The notes beneath the pieces were generated by a model. That model worked only from the letters and a program-made list of their open reading frames with translations. It did no database searches and was not told the origin of the DNA. Shown one piece after another: positions 8,961-17,070 of a stretch of 64,000 nucleotides of DNA. The stretch lies in assembly GCA_951812665.1 (NCBI GenBank), contig CATOST010000024.1, forward strand, positions 1 to 64,000, written 5' to 3'. This DNA is from an uncultured Acidobacteriota bacterium (GTDB taxonomy: Bacteria > Acidobacteriota > UBA6911 > RPQK01 > JAJDTT01). Position 1 is the first letter of the stretch. Every line of letters starts with the position of its first letter. A program made the translations under genes and the position numbers.

Positions 8961-10160
8961 ATGAGCCGACTGCTGCTGTGTGTTGTGAGCCTGGTTTGGT
9001 TGCTGCAACCGATCCACGCGGCCGGCTGGGAGCGTGTCCAGGTCAAGATCGGCGAGACGGTCAATATCGTTCCCCAGGGCACGCGGCTGGTCCGGAGCAT
9101 GCTGGGAATCATACGGCATCCCGACGGGTCCATCTTCGTGAACACCCAGACGGGGGGTCTGGCCCGAAGCCGGGACCAGGGGAAGACCTGGAGCCTGATC
9201 CCGGCAGAGAGGGCCTTTGCCCTGGGTGTCAGCCGCGACGGACGGCTCTGGTTGGCGGACGGCGTCAAGGACGCCTCCCAGTTGGTCGTGCGCCACTCCT
9301 CCGACTCGGGCGAGACTTGGACCACGACGGCGCTTGACGTTTCCGATCTCTCCCCGGAATCGACCCGGCCTTACAACTGGACCGGCGACGACTACAACAC
9401 ATTCATTGAGCGGCCCGACGGGACCCTCATGTTCTCGGCCGGTCTGCGGCGAATCCCCTGGTTTTACGAGGATCCGTCCCTGATGGAGGATGGACTGGTC
9501 TCGCCCGGCGCCGACGTGGGCGGCCTCTTCCTGTTCCGGAGCCGCGATGGCGGCAAGAGTTGGGGCGAACCGAGCCTGGTGCATGAGTTTGCCTCCGAGG
9601 TGGGCTATGCCGTCGATCCGGCGGACCCGGACCACATCCTGGCCATGACCCGGATCCAGAGGCCTCTACTGGCGGGCGAGGATCGGTCGGAGACGCTGAA
9701 GAAGACGGGTGCCCCGGCCAGCATGGAGTCCCACGTGCCCGCCATCTACAAGAACGGCCTGCTGCTGGAATCGCGCGACGGCGGCCGCACCTTCGGCGAG
9801 GTTCCGGGAGGGCTCACCGGATTCTACGAGATTCGCGGGACCATTCTCTGGACGCCGCACAATTCGGTGGTGGTGACCCATCAGGGGGCCCACCCGGGTG
9901 GAGGCCCCGACGGGACCCTGCTGGCGAGAATCAGTCTCGACGGCGGCCGGCGCTGGCTCGACGGCACGGCAACCGGGATACCGGCAATGAACCAATCCCG
10001 AAAATTCGTGCTGGTCCCCATGCCCCCCGGACATTCCTTCACGGCACCCAGCATGCAGATCTCCGAGAATCGCTTTCTGAGCGTCTATTTTCACGGAAAC
10101 CTGAGCCGGAACATCGCCATGGTCAGTGGTGTTTTCTGGCGTTTGGAGCACCTTCCGTGA
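8961..10160 (+). CDS. Exported BNR/Asp-box sialidase-fold protein
   Basis: A 399-residue exported protein with a Sec-type signal peptide (hydrophobic LLLCVVSLVWLL, cleavage probably after HAAG near residue 22). Several Asp-box turns are visible: SRDQGKTW (about 70-77), SSDSGETW (113-120), SRDGGKSW (near 195), SRDGGRTF (near 270) and SLDGGRRW (near 330). This points to a beta-propeller of the sialidase or photosynthesis-system-assembly type. I see no clear sialidase arginine triad, so a glycosidase activity is not assigned. A G-rich stretch (GAAGGGGG) precedes ATG 8961. It heads a plus-strand cluster with the dehydrogenase-lactonase fusion 39 bases downstream. Confidence 0.7.
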   Translation: MSRLLLCVVSLVWLLQPIHAAGWERVQVKIGETVNIVPQGTRLVRSMLGIIRHPDGSIFVNTQTGGLARSRDQGKTWSLIPAERAFALGVSRDGRLWLADGVKDASQLVVRHSSDSGETWTTTALDVSDLSPESTRPYNWTGDDYNTFIERPDGTLMFSAGLRRIPWFYEDPSLMEDGLVSPGADVGGLFLFRSRDGGKSWGEPSLVHEFASEVGYAVDPADPDHILAMTRIQRPLLAGEDRSETLKKTGAPASMESHVPAIYKNGLLLESRDGGRTFGEVPGGLTGFYEIRGTILWTPHNSVVVTHQGAHPGGGPDGTLLARISLDGGRRWLDGTATGIPAMNQSRKFVLVPMPPGHSFTAPSMQISENRFLSVYFHGNLSRNIAMVSGVFWRLEHLP

Positions 10161-10199
10161 AAAAGCTCGGAGACGCGGCTCGGGCGGCATAGGGGAGGC

Positions 10200-12086
10200 A
10201 TGGAGCGAGTCGCCATTGCGATTGTGGGCTGCGGGAATTTCGGCTCGCACATGGCCCTGCTGATCCGGGAGTTGGAGCGCTTCCGGATCGCCGGCTGCCA
10301 CGATCCCGACGGGGCGGCAGCCGGAGGCTTGGCCTCCCGCCTCGAGACTTCCGTATACGGCTCCTTCTCCGACATCCTGGCCGATCCCTCGGCCGACGCG
10401 GTCCTGCTGACGTCACCCAACCATCTGCACTGCTCTCAGGCCGTGGCGGCGGCACGCGCCGGGAAGCACATCTTCTGCGAGAAACCCATGGCGCTCGATG
10501 TCCAGGAGTGTCACGAGATGATGGAGGCGGCGACGGCGGCCGGCGTGAAGCTCATGGTCGGCCACAAGCGCCGGCTGCGGCCCCAGTACGCCAAGATGTC
10601 CCAGGTGGTTCGGAGCGGCCGTCTCGGACGGGTGATGGCGGTCAACATCAATGGTTTCTACCATCGGGATTGGTGGAGCTGGTGGCTGCGGCGAGACCGG
10701 GGGGGAGGGCTGCTGCACGCCTCCGGCGTCCACGACATCGATTTTCTGCGGTACATCTGTGGCGACGCCGGGAACGTGTTCGCCAGGAGTCCCGTGAAGA
10801 CCGATCATCGGAGCGATTTCGAAGACGAGATCTCGGCATTGATCCACTTCGAATCGGGCGTAGTGGCAACGCTTCAGGTCAGCCCCTATTCGCCGATTCG
10901 GACCTTCCGCCAAGCCTTCGGCGTGCATATCGTGCTGGAGCAGGGCGGAGTCCTCTACGATCCGGGCGATTGCAGCGTCTCGATCCGGAGCCGAGACGGC
11001 TGGGAGGAACGGCATCGGTTCGACAACGAGGCCGGTTTCCGAAGTGCCTATGTCGAAGAGTTGACCAGCTTTTCCGATTGGATACTGAAAGACCAGGAGC
11101 CGGTGCTCACCGGTTGGGACGGCCTGCGCTGCGTGGAGATCATGGAGGCCGCCTATCTCTCGGCTCGGACCGGACGGCAGGTCGAACTGCCGCTGCCGCG
11201 CCGGAATGCTCCCGCCGTCATTCGAGGCCCCCTTTCCCGGAGGCGCGACCTGGAGGCTCCGACCCTTTTTGCCCGGGGTCTCTCCATGCCCGAGGGCCCC
11301 GCCTTCGACACGGCCGGAAACCTCTTCGTGGCCAACTGCCGCGCCGACCACGTGTCCAGAATCTCCCCGGCCGGCCAGGTCTCCCGCTTCCTGGCCACCG
11401 GCGGGAAACCCCAGGGAGTGGTGGTGAATCCGGACGGAAGCCTCCTCGTATCGGACCACAAATTGCGAAAGATTCTTCGGGCCGGACCCGATGGATCGCT
11501 GGAGGATTTCTGCACCCATTACGGCGATGGGCGCCGGCTTCGGGGACCCAATGAAATCCTTCTCGGCCCCGGCGGTCAGGTCTACTTCACCGATCCGGGA
11601 ACGGCGTGGCGCGGCCGACCCGGCGGAGCCGTCTCACGGGTCACGGAGCAGGGTTTCGCGGAGATTCTTGCCGACGGACTGGAATTCACCAATGGTTTGG
11701 ATTTCCATCCCGGCGGGAGGGAGATCTATGTGGTGGAGACGACCAGTGGGAAAATCCTGCGCGCGCCGCTGGACAAGGCGGGGGCATTGGCGCAACCGCT
11801 CGAGGAGTTCGTGCGCTTCCCGGGCCGGGTCGGTCCCGACGGGATCCGATTCGCGGCCGATGGCGACCTCTACGTCACCCTTTTCGGCCGCGGCCGGATC
11901 GCCGTGGTCTCACCCGGCGCCGAGGTGGTCGATCGAATCCGGCTTCCCGGCCTGTACCCCACCAACGCGGTCTTCCGGGACGGTAACCTGTTGGTGTGCG
12001 AAGGAGCGACGGGGGGCATCTGGAGTCTGGCTCTCGGAGTGGAGGGGATTCCGAGCTACTCGGAGAGAATCTGGAACGGGATCTGA
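10200..12086 (+). CDS. Gfo/Idh/MocA dehydrogenase fused to SMP-30/gluconolactonase-like beta-propeller
   Basis: A single uninterrupted 628-residue reading frame with two enzyme-like halves. Residues 1 to about 335 are a Gfo/Idh/MocA NAD(P)-dependent dehydrogenase: nucleotide fold GCGNFGSHMA at 10-19, the EKPMALDVQE motif near residue 98, and GGGLLHASGVHDIDFLRY near residue 175. From about residue 350 to the end lies an SMP-30-like six-bladed propeller (GLSMPEGPAFDTAGNLFVAN, GPNEILLGPGGQVYFTDPG, EFTNGLDFHPGGREIYVVE). A dehydrogenase that oxidises a sugar to its lactone, joined to a lactonase that opens it, would make chemical sense; this coupling is inference. A strong GGGGAGG site lies just before ATG 10200. 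The 2-hydroxyacid dehydrogenase follows after 33 bases. Confidence 0.85.
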   Translation: MERVAIAIVGCGNFGSHMALLIRELERFRIAGCHDPDGAAAGGLASRLETSVYGSFSDILADPSADAVLLTSPNHLHCSQAVAAARAGKHIFCEKPMALDVQECHEMMEAATAAGVKLMVGHKRRLRPQYAKMSQVVRSGRLGRVMAVNINGFYHRDWWSWWLRRDRGGGLLHASGVHDIDFLRYICGDAGNVFARSPVKTDHRSDFEDEISALIHFESGVVATLQVSPYSPIRTFRQAFGVHIVLEQGGVLYDPGDCSVSIRSRDGWEERHRFDNEAGFRSAYVEELTSFSDWILKDQEPVLTGWDGLRCVEIMEAAYLSARTGRQVELPLPRRNAPAVIRGPLSRRRDLEAPTLFARGLSMPEGPAFDTAGNLFVANCRADHVSRISPAGQVSRFLATGGKPQGVVVNPDGSLLVSDHKLRKILRAGPDGSLEDFCTHYGDGRRLRGPNEILLGPGGQVYFTDPGTAWRGRPGGAVSRVTEQGFAEILADGLEFTNGLDFHPGGREIYVVETTSGKILRAPLDKAGALAQPLEEFVRFPGRVGPDGIRFAADGDLYVTLFGRGRIAVVSPGAEVVDRIRLPGLYPTNAVFRDGNLLVCEGATGGIWSLALGVEGIPSYSERIWNGI

Positions 12087-12119
12087 AGCAACGCTGAAGT
12101 CATCAGGAGGACAGAAACC

Positions 12120-13136
12120 ATGCCGAAACATCGTCTCGTCTGGCTGACCATCGTCGACCAGGACACCTCCCCGCTGGAGGCACAACTTTCGGGCCTGGAC
12201 TATGAATTGGAAGTCTTTCTCTCGCCGGACCCGGAACAAACGGTTCAGGCGGTTTGCGGCGGCGACGTGGCTGTCACGGTCGGCGTGCCGCTTCGGACGG
12301 AGGTGCTGGATCAGGCGGAGAGGCTTCAGGCGATTCTGAGCCAGGGCCACGGCTTCGATCACATCGACATCGACGACGCCACCCGGCAGGGAATCATGGT
12401 GGTCAACACGCCCGGCTTCTGCACCGAAGAAGTCTCCAATCATGCCCTGGCCCTGCTGTTGGCCTGCACCCGCCAGATCGTCAGTCTGGACCGCCGGGTG
12501 AGGAATGGAGGGTGGACGCCGAATCTCTGGGGCAGAATAGACCCCATTCCTCCCCTCGTGGGACAGGTCCTGGGTCTGGTGAGCTTCGGCGGCATCGCCC
12601 GGCTCTTTGCCCGGAAGGCCCGGGTTCTGGGTCTGAAGGTCATCGCCTACGACCCGTACATCCCCCCCTGGATCGCGCAGGAGTACCGGATCGAGCTGGT
12701 CCCGGACCTGAACGAACTGGCCCGCCGCTCCGACTTCGTGTCCACCCATGTGCCCAACGCCGCCGCCACCCGGGGCATGCTCGGCGGAGACTTCTTCCGG
12801 GCCATGAAGCCGAGTGCGTTCTTCGTCAACACGGGCCGGGGGCGAACCGTCGATGAGGCCGCACTGATTTCAGCGCTCCAGGAAGGAGAGATCGCCGGCG
12901 CGGGCCTGGACGTCTTCGAGGTGGAACCGCTCTCCTCCGACAGCCCGCTGATGGAGATGGACAACGTGGTCCTGACCCCGCATTCGGCCGGGCTCTCGGA
13001 AGCGATCTGGAATCGAGGCGCCACCATCATGGGACAGGAAGCGGCCCGCATCTTCAGGGGAGAGTGGCCCATGTCCCTGGCCAATCCCAAAGTGCGGGAC
13101 CGGTCAGGGCCTCGCCGGCCGGCCACCAACGGTTGA
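12120..13136 (+). CDS. D-isomer-specific 2-hydroxyacid dehydrogenase
   Basis: A 338-residue NAD-dependent dehydrogenase of the D-2-hydroxyacid family. The C-terminal cofactor domain has LGLVSFGGIARLFARKAR, a slightly divergent GxxxFGG version of the dinucleotide motif, followed by the Asp of IAYDPY. The catalytic residues are visible as Arg in NTGRGRTVDEAAL, Glu in VFEVEPL, and His in LTPHSAGLSEA. It reduces 2-keto acids or oxidises D-hydroxy acids; the substrate cannot be told, but its position after a sugar dehydrogenase-lactonase suggests a sugar-acid breakdown route. A very good ribosome site (AGGAGGACAG) lies about 8 bases before ATG 12120. Confidence 0.88.
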   Translation: MPKHRLVWLTIVDQDTSPLEAQLSGLDYELEVFLSPDPEQTVQAVCGGDVAVTVGVPLRTEVLDQAERLQAILSQGHGFDHIDIDDATRQGIMVVNTPGFCTEEVSNHALALLLACTRQIVSLDRRVRNGGWTPNLWGRIDPIPPLVGQVLGLVSFGGIARLFARKARVLGLKVIAYDPYIPPWIAQEYRIELVPDLNELARRSDFVSTHVPNAAATRGMLGGDFFRAMKPSAFFVNTGRGRTVDEAALISALQEGEIAGAGLDVFEVEPLSSDSPLMEMDNVVLTPHSAGLSEAIWNRGATIMGQEAARIFRGEWPMSLANPKVRDRSGPRRPATNG

Positions 13137-13175
13137 AACGGGCGGGATGGATTCCGGTCAGCGACGGCGCCGGGT

Positions 13176-13529
13176 CTACGCGTACTCCACCGGCTGGGGA
13201 TGGATTTCGTCGGCGGGCCGGCGACCTGCGTCGCGCCGTCCGCTTCCTTCCAGCCGGCTGATGACCCGCACTGTCATCTCGTGTTCGCAACGGATCTGGC
13301 AACTCAAGCGGACTCCGGTCACCCGGCGCATCTCCAGGACCTTCTTCTCTGCGGCCGTCATCCGTGTGGGCTCGCCTTCGACGAACTCCACCCGGCAAGT
13401 GGTGCAGCGGGCGTTCCCCCCGCAGGCGTGCAACTGATCGATGCCGGCCTCATCGGTGAGAGCCAGAACCAGCCGCTTTCCGGCATCGACGTCGAAATCT
13501 CCTACACCTTCCACTGTCAGTTTGGGCAT
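13176..13529 (-). CDS. 2Fe-2S ferredoxin
   Basis: A 117-residue ferredoxin-like protein. Cysteines 36, 42, 45 (ACGGNARCTTCRV) and 77 (LSCQIRC) give the C-x5-C-x2-C...C pattern of [2Fe-2S] ferredoxins. An unusual 25-residue basic, proline-containing tail follows the usual end of the domain. Its ATG is 2 bases after the stop of the upstream DUF2848 gene, with GAGGAG as the ribosome site inside that gene's last codons, so the two are one operon. It probably supplies electrons to an oxygenase or reductase that is not obvious in this window. Confidence 0.85.
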   Translation of the reverse strand: MPKLTVEGVGDFDVDAGKRLVLALTDEAGIDQLHACGGNARCTTCRVEFVEGEPTRMTAAEKKVLEMRRVTGVRLSCQIRCEHEMTVRVISRLEGSGRRDAGRRPADEIHPQPVEYA

Positions 13530-13531
13530 GC

Positions 13532-14323
13532 CTACTCCTCATTTCTCGTTTCCGACCTTCGATCGAAGTCCAGCCGGTACTGCAGGTCGTCTCCCAGCGG
13601 AACCGCGCGGAACTCGTGTTGAATGGTGCGGTCCAGCACCGGGTCGTTGAGGCCCACCAGGAAACTTTCGCCGACTCCCAGCGCCGTTTCCGGGGGCAGC
13701 TCAAGCTGCTCGACCGTCTCCTCCACCGAGTCCAGGAAGGAACCGCAACCGCAGTACAGGACCATGGGATCGGCCAGCGATCGAACCTCGTCCATTTTCA
13801 GCAGGTACTCCAGGTCCACCAGTTCGGAGATCTTGCTGTCCTGCAACGGCACCGTTTGCTCTCCCGCCACCACGTGGCTGAAGATGCGCAGTTCATCCCA
13901 GTGGGGCCGGACCTCCTCGTAGGGCCAAGCGGTTCGCGCCAACGGGTGAGGGCACATCTGTTTGGGTTTGTCCGGAAAGAGGGGATCCAGTTCCCGGTCG
14001 CACTGGTCGCTGCCGACGGTAATGAGGATCTCGTCTCCGTCTCGGATGGCGACGACCTCGGCCTCTCCACCCGTCATGGAGCCTTGGACCTCAAAGTCGG
14101 GGCTCTGGGTCAGAAGATAGCGTCCCAGGTGGAAAACGGAGGGATTCGTGAGGGTCGCCATGGTGAATCGTCCGTCTCGCTCGAGCTGTTCATCCATCTC
14201 CTTCCGCATCCCCTCCACGTCCCGGGAGCAGAAACGGGCTCCTGAAACAGACCCCACCGGGAGAGAGCGCTGCTCTCTCCCCGACCGCCCGTGGACCGTC
14301 AATTCGACATAGGTGATCTGCAT
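13532..14323 (-). CDS. DUF2848-family protein
   Basis: About 263 residues from the ATG at 14323 (MQITYVELTV); longer forms starting upstream (for example at 14350) are possible since no clear ribosome site decides. The central stretch GSDQCDRELDPLFPDKPKQM, and the later EVRPHWDELRIFSH, match what I recall of DUF2848, a family usually annotated as of unknown function. Near the end, GVGESFLVGLNDPVLDRTI resembles the C-terminal part of fumarylacetoacetate-hydrolase-like folds, where SPGD/EIEGIG-type motifs sit. The gene is translationally linked to a ferredoxin. Function not assigned. Confidence 0.6.
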   Translation of the reverse strand: MQITYVELTVHGRSGREQRSLPVGSVSGARFCSRDVEGMRKEMDEQLERDGRFTMATLTNPSVFHLGRYLLTQSPDFEVQGSMTGGEAEVVAIRDGDEILITVGSDQCDRELDPLFPDKPKQMCPHPLARTAWPYEEVRPHWDELRIFSHVVAGEQTVPLQDSKISELVDLEYLLKMDEVRSLADPMVLYCGCGSFLDSVEETVEQLELPPETALGVGESFLVGLNDPVLDRTIQHEFRAVPLGDDLQYRLDFDRRSETRNEE

Positions 14324-14672
14324 CCGCGTAGAATACTCGGATTCTTCCATGCGTGCGACAGCGTCGTGCCGGTTGATGCCGGATCCGGCGTGGGTTCGCG
14401 ACCGTTTCAGCAAGCCACCGGAAACAGCCGGGTCCCATGGCTCGATTCTCTGGACGTGTCCAATTTTTCGTGCTATTCCTGGAAAATAGTTTAGTCGCGA
14501 ACAGGACTTTCACCTCCGCGCGCCGGTCGGGGCTGCCAAGTCTGAGGATGCCCCCGGAGAAGATAGCGCAGTGTCCGAGGCCTTTTCCCGAACGAATTTT
14601 TTCAAACCACATAAGAACCATGCACTGCCGCCCGGCTCATCGATATCGTGGCGGCGGCGGAGGACGTTCGCC
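14324..14672. other. Divergent intergenic region with no gene seen
   Basis: About 350 bases between the minus-strand DUF2848 gene and the first plus-strand Cache gene. It includes an AT-rich patch around 14455-14495 that could hold a promoter, but I cannot place -35 and -10 boxes with confidence. The ribosome site of the Cache gene (CGGAGGAC) lies at its right end, near 14659-14664. No RNA gene, repeat or ORF of note. Confidence 0.5.
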
Positions 14673-15650
14673 ATGGCCAGATACCCATTGCCATATCTGT
14701 TGATCATTCCGATTCTGGCGGTCACCGGGCAGGGATTCGTGCCGGCGCAAACCTCGGCTTGCGACGATCACTCGATTTCCGCCGGGGCGGTGCGGACATA
14801 CGAGGACGTGGAGGCGTTCGTCAAGTGCGCCTACGAGTTCGTCCAGGATGTGGGATTCGAGGAGGCCCACAGGGCTTTCCACGAAGACGAGCGATGGAGA
14901 GAGGGCGCCTCCTATATTTTCGTCTCGGAAGATACGCCGGTGAGCGAGGAGACACGGAGCCTCGTCTTCCCGCCTGACCCTGCAAGGGAAGGTCGGACTT
15001 TTGCAAGGCTTCTGGAAGACGCCTTTGGCAACAACTACTACAGGGATCGGCATCGTATCCTGAGCCTCGTCGGTGAGGGCTGGATCCATTACGCGTTCAC
15101 GAACCCGGCGACCGGCATGGAAGAGCCCAAGGCCTCCTACGTCAAGAGCATCGACTGGGACGGGACCCCGGCCGCCATCGGCTCCGGCATCTACCGCCGG
15201 GACCTCCCGGGGACCTGCCGCAGAGAGGAGGTCAACGCCACGGTTCTCGGCATGGATCCGTCCAACGAGAGGCTGCAGGAATTCGTCCGTTGTGCGGCCA
15301 TGGAAATGGAGTCCATGGGTTATTTTGCCTCTATCAGCCTGTCCTCGGATCCTCGTTGGAGACAGGACTCGGTCTACGTGTTCGGCGTGGACGGCAACGG
15401 CAACACCCTGTTCAGCGGAGACCCGTACCGCTGGGGCGGTTGGACCTTGGGCGGGCAGGATACCGAGTTGACCTCCCTGGCCGATCGGGACGACCTGAGC
15501 GTGGCCCAGGCCTTCGGCGAAACCTTCCTCTACTACATGGACCGGAATCCCGCTACGGGGATGCAGCAGCGCAAGGTGGTTTTCGTCAAACGGGTGGTCA
15601 CCTACGGCCTGCCGATCCTCATCGGCTCGGGCTACTATTTGGACGAATGA
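14673..15650 (+). CDS. Secreted tandem single-Cache (sCache_2-like) sensor/binding protein, copy 1
   Basis: A 325-residue exported protein. ATG 14673 is chosen because CGGAGGAC sits about 9 bases upstream and the signal peptide (PYLLIIPILAVTGQGFVPAQ) starts there. Two Cache domains follow. The first (about 40-180) shows VEAFVKCAYEFVQDVG, GEGWIHYAFTNPATG and EPKASYVKSIDWDGTPAAIG. The second (about 195-320) shows LQEFVRCAAMEMESMG, YVFGVDGNGNTLFSGDPYRW and VVFVKRVVTYGLPILIGSGY. The pattern of helix, W-hydrophobic-F-NPATG-K, then IGSGxY is that of single-Cache domain 2. There is no transmembrane anchor or signalling output domain, so it is a free periplasmic or secreted binder. Two homologous genes follow in tandem. 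Confidence 0.78.
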   Translation: MARYPLPYLLIIPILAVTGQGFVPAQTSACDDHSISAGAVRTYEDVEAFVKCAYEFVQDVGFEEAHRAFHEDERWREGASYIFVSEDTPVSEETRSLVFPPDPAREGRTFARLLEDAFGNNYYRDRHRILSLVGEGWIHYAFTNPATGMEEPKASYVKSIDWDGTPAAIGSGIYRRDLPGTCRREEVNATVLGMDPSNERLQEFVRCAAMEMESMGYFASISLSSDPRWRQDSVYVFGVDGNGNTLFSGDPYRWGGWTLGGQDTELTSLADRDDLSVAQAFGETFLYYMDRNPATGMQQRKVVFVKRVVTYGLPILIGSGYYLDE

Positions 15651-15694
15651 AAATACTGCGGGCTCAAGCCCGGTTGCGGATCTGGAGGAAAATC

Positions 15695-16675
15695 ATGACT
15701 ATGAATCGCAGAGTCTCCGGTTGCCTTTTTCTCTTATTCCTGATGGTCGCGCTGCCCCGTGCGTTCGGCAGCGATGACGGTCCGTCGTGTGCGGAGAAAT
15801 CCGTCGTCGCCAGCGCCGTGCAAACGCGCGACGACGTTCGCGCCTTCGTTCAATGCGCCTACGAATACGCCATCGAGATGGGCTTGGAGGAGGCCCGCAG
15901 AGCATTCAACGAGGATGAACGTTGGAACAGCGGCTCCATCTACGTCTTCATTTCCGAATCGACGCCGGAGAGCGATCAAGCCCATCACTTCGTTTTCCCG
16001 CCCGAACCCGAGCGGGAAGGAACCTCACGCGGACTCCTGATCGACGTCTTCGGCAACGACTACTACAATGAGCAGCACCGCATCACGAGCGGCTTCGGGG
16101 AAGGATGGCTGCACTATTCGTTCACGAATCCGGCGACCGGCCGGGACGAGCCGAAGGCGACCTACATCAAGAGCATCGACTGGAACGGGACCCCGGCGGG
16201 CATCGGCGCGGGGATCTACCAGCGGGACATTCCGGGCTCGTGCAATCGGGAAGAGGTCAACGCCGCGGGACTCTCTGCGGATCCTTCCAACCGGAAGTTG
16301 CAGGAATTCGTCCGCTGTGCCGCCATGGAGCTGGAGTCGATGGGATATTTCGCCTCCATCAGCTTGTCGTCGGATCCGCGCTGGAGAAATAACTCGGTCT
16401 ACGTGTTCGGCGTCGACGGAAACGGCAACACGCTGTTCAGCGGTGATCCCTACCGCTGGGGCGGCTGGACGTTGGGCGGAGCCGATTCCGAGTTGACGTC
16501 GCTCAGTGACCGGGACGATCTCAGCGTTGCCGATGCCTTCGGTGAAACCTTTCTCTACTACATGTCGCGGAACCCCGCCACCGGGATGGAGCAGCGAAAA
16601 GTCGTTTTCGTCAAGAGGGTCGTTACCTATGGTTTGCCGATCCTGATCGGCTCCGGCTACTACCTGGACGAGTGA
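15695..16675 (+). CDS. Secreted tandem single-Cache (sCache_2-like) sensor/binding protein, copy 2
   Basis: A 326-residue paralogue of copy 1. ATG 15695 has a strong TGGAGGAAA site 5-6 bases upstream and begins a signal peptide (GCLFLLFLMVALPRAFG). The two Cache domains are intact: VRAFVQCAYEYAIEMG, GEGWLHYSFTNPATGRDEPK and AGIGAGIYQRD in the first; LQEFVRCAAMELESMG, GNTLFSGDPYRWGGWTLGG and VVFVKRVVTYGLPILIGSGY in the second. The C-terminal 130 residues are nearly identical to copies 1 and 3, whereas the signal peptide and early first domain diverge more. That fits conservation of a shared second-domain function, or gene conversion. The 44-base gap from copy 1 suggests one transcript. Confidence 0.78.
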   Translation: MTMNRRVSGCLFLLFLMVALPRAFGSDDGPSCAEKSVVASAVQTRDDVRAFVQCAYEYAIEMGLEEARRAFNEDERWNSGSIYVFISESTPESDQAHHFVFPPEPEREGTSRGLLIDVFGNDYYNEQHRITSGFGEGWLHYSFTNPATGRDEPKATYIKSIDWNGTPAGIGAGIYQRDIPGSCNREEVNAAGLSADPSNRKLQEFVRCAAMELESMGYFASISLSSDPRWRNNSVYVFGVDGNGNTLFSGDPYRWGGWTLGGADSELTSLSDRDDLSVADAFGETFLYYMSRNPATGMEQRKVVFVKRVVTYGLPILIGSGYYLDE

Positions 16676-16735
16676 GAAGCCCACGGCAGGTCCGGAGAAC
16701 GGTCCTGGCTATGAATCATCCGTTGTCTTGCTTTA

Positions 16736-16825
16736 CAGCGGAAGGTGGTGTTCGCCAAGAGAGTGGTGGTCCACGGACTGCCGATCCTGATCGGTTCCGG
16801 GTACTACCTTGAGGACGATGAATAA
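16736..16825 (+). pseudogene. 3' relic of a fourth tandem Cache gene
   Basis: Frame 1 of this 90-base stretch reads QRKVVFAKRVVVHGLPILIG followed by SGYYLEDDE and TAA. This is the C-terminal tail of the neighbouring Cache proteins (compare QRKVVFVKRVVTYGLPILIG). Nothing upstream between 16676 and 16735 continues the homology, so all but the last 29 codons are gone. The rest of the 395-base gap to copy 3 (16826-17070) holds no other gene that I can see. Confidence 0.85.
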
Positions 16826-17070
16826 GGATCCCGTCGAAACCGGATTGGAGACCGTTTTGCATTGCGGACGGTGAGTCGGCGTAGAACCGGAAGACGACTT
16901 GAGACAGGTTCTGATCTGTTGGGTGAATCGTGATAATTTGTTGGTCACCAGCGGGCCGGATTGCTCGCATTGGCGCAACCGGCTTCGTGCCCTGAACCAT
17001 CAATGAGTCTTGGCCGATGTTCGCGCCGGGAATTCGTCGCCCCTGTCACGTGAACGTAGGGAGTATCGCA

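Noticed and set aside
11240..12086. SMP-30 half as a separate gene
   Set aside because: No stop separates it from the dehydrogenase half, and no ribosome site or start codon stands at the domain border.
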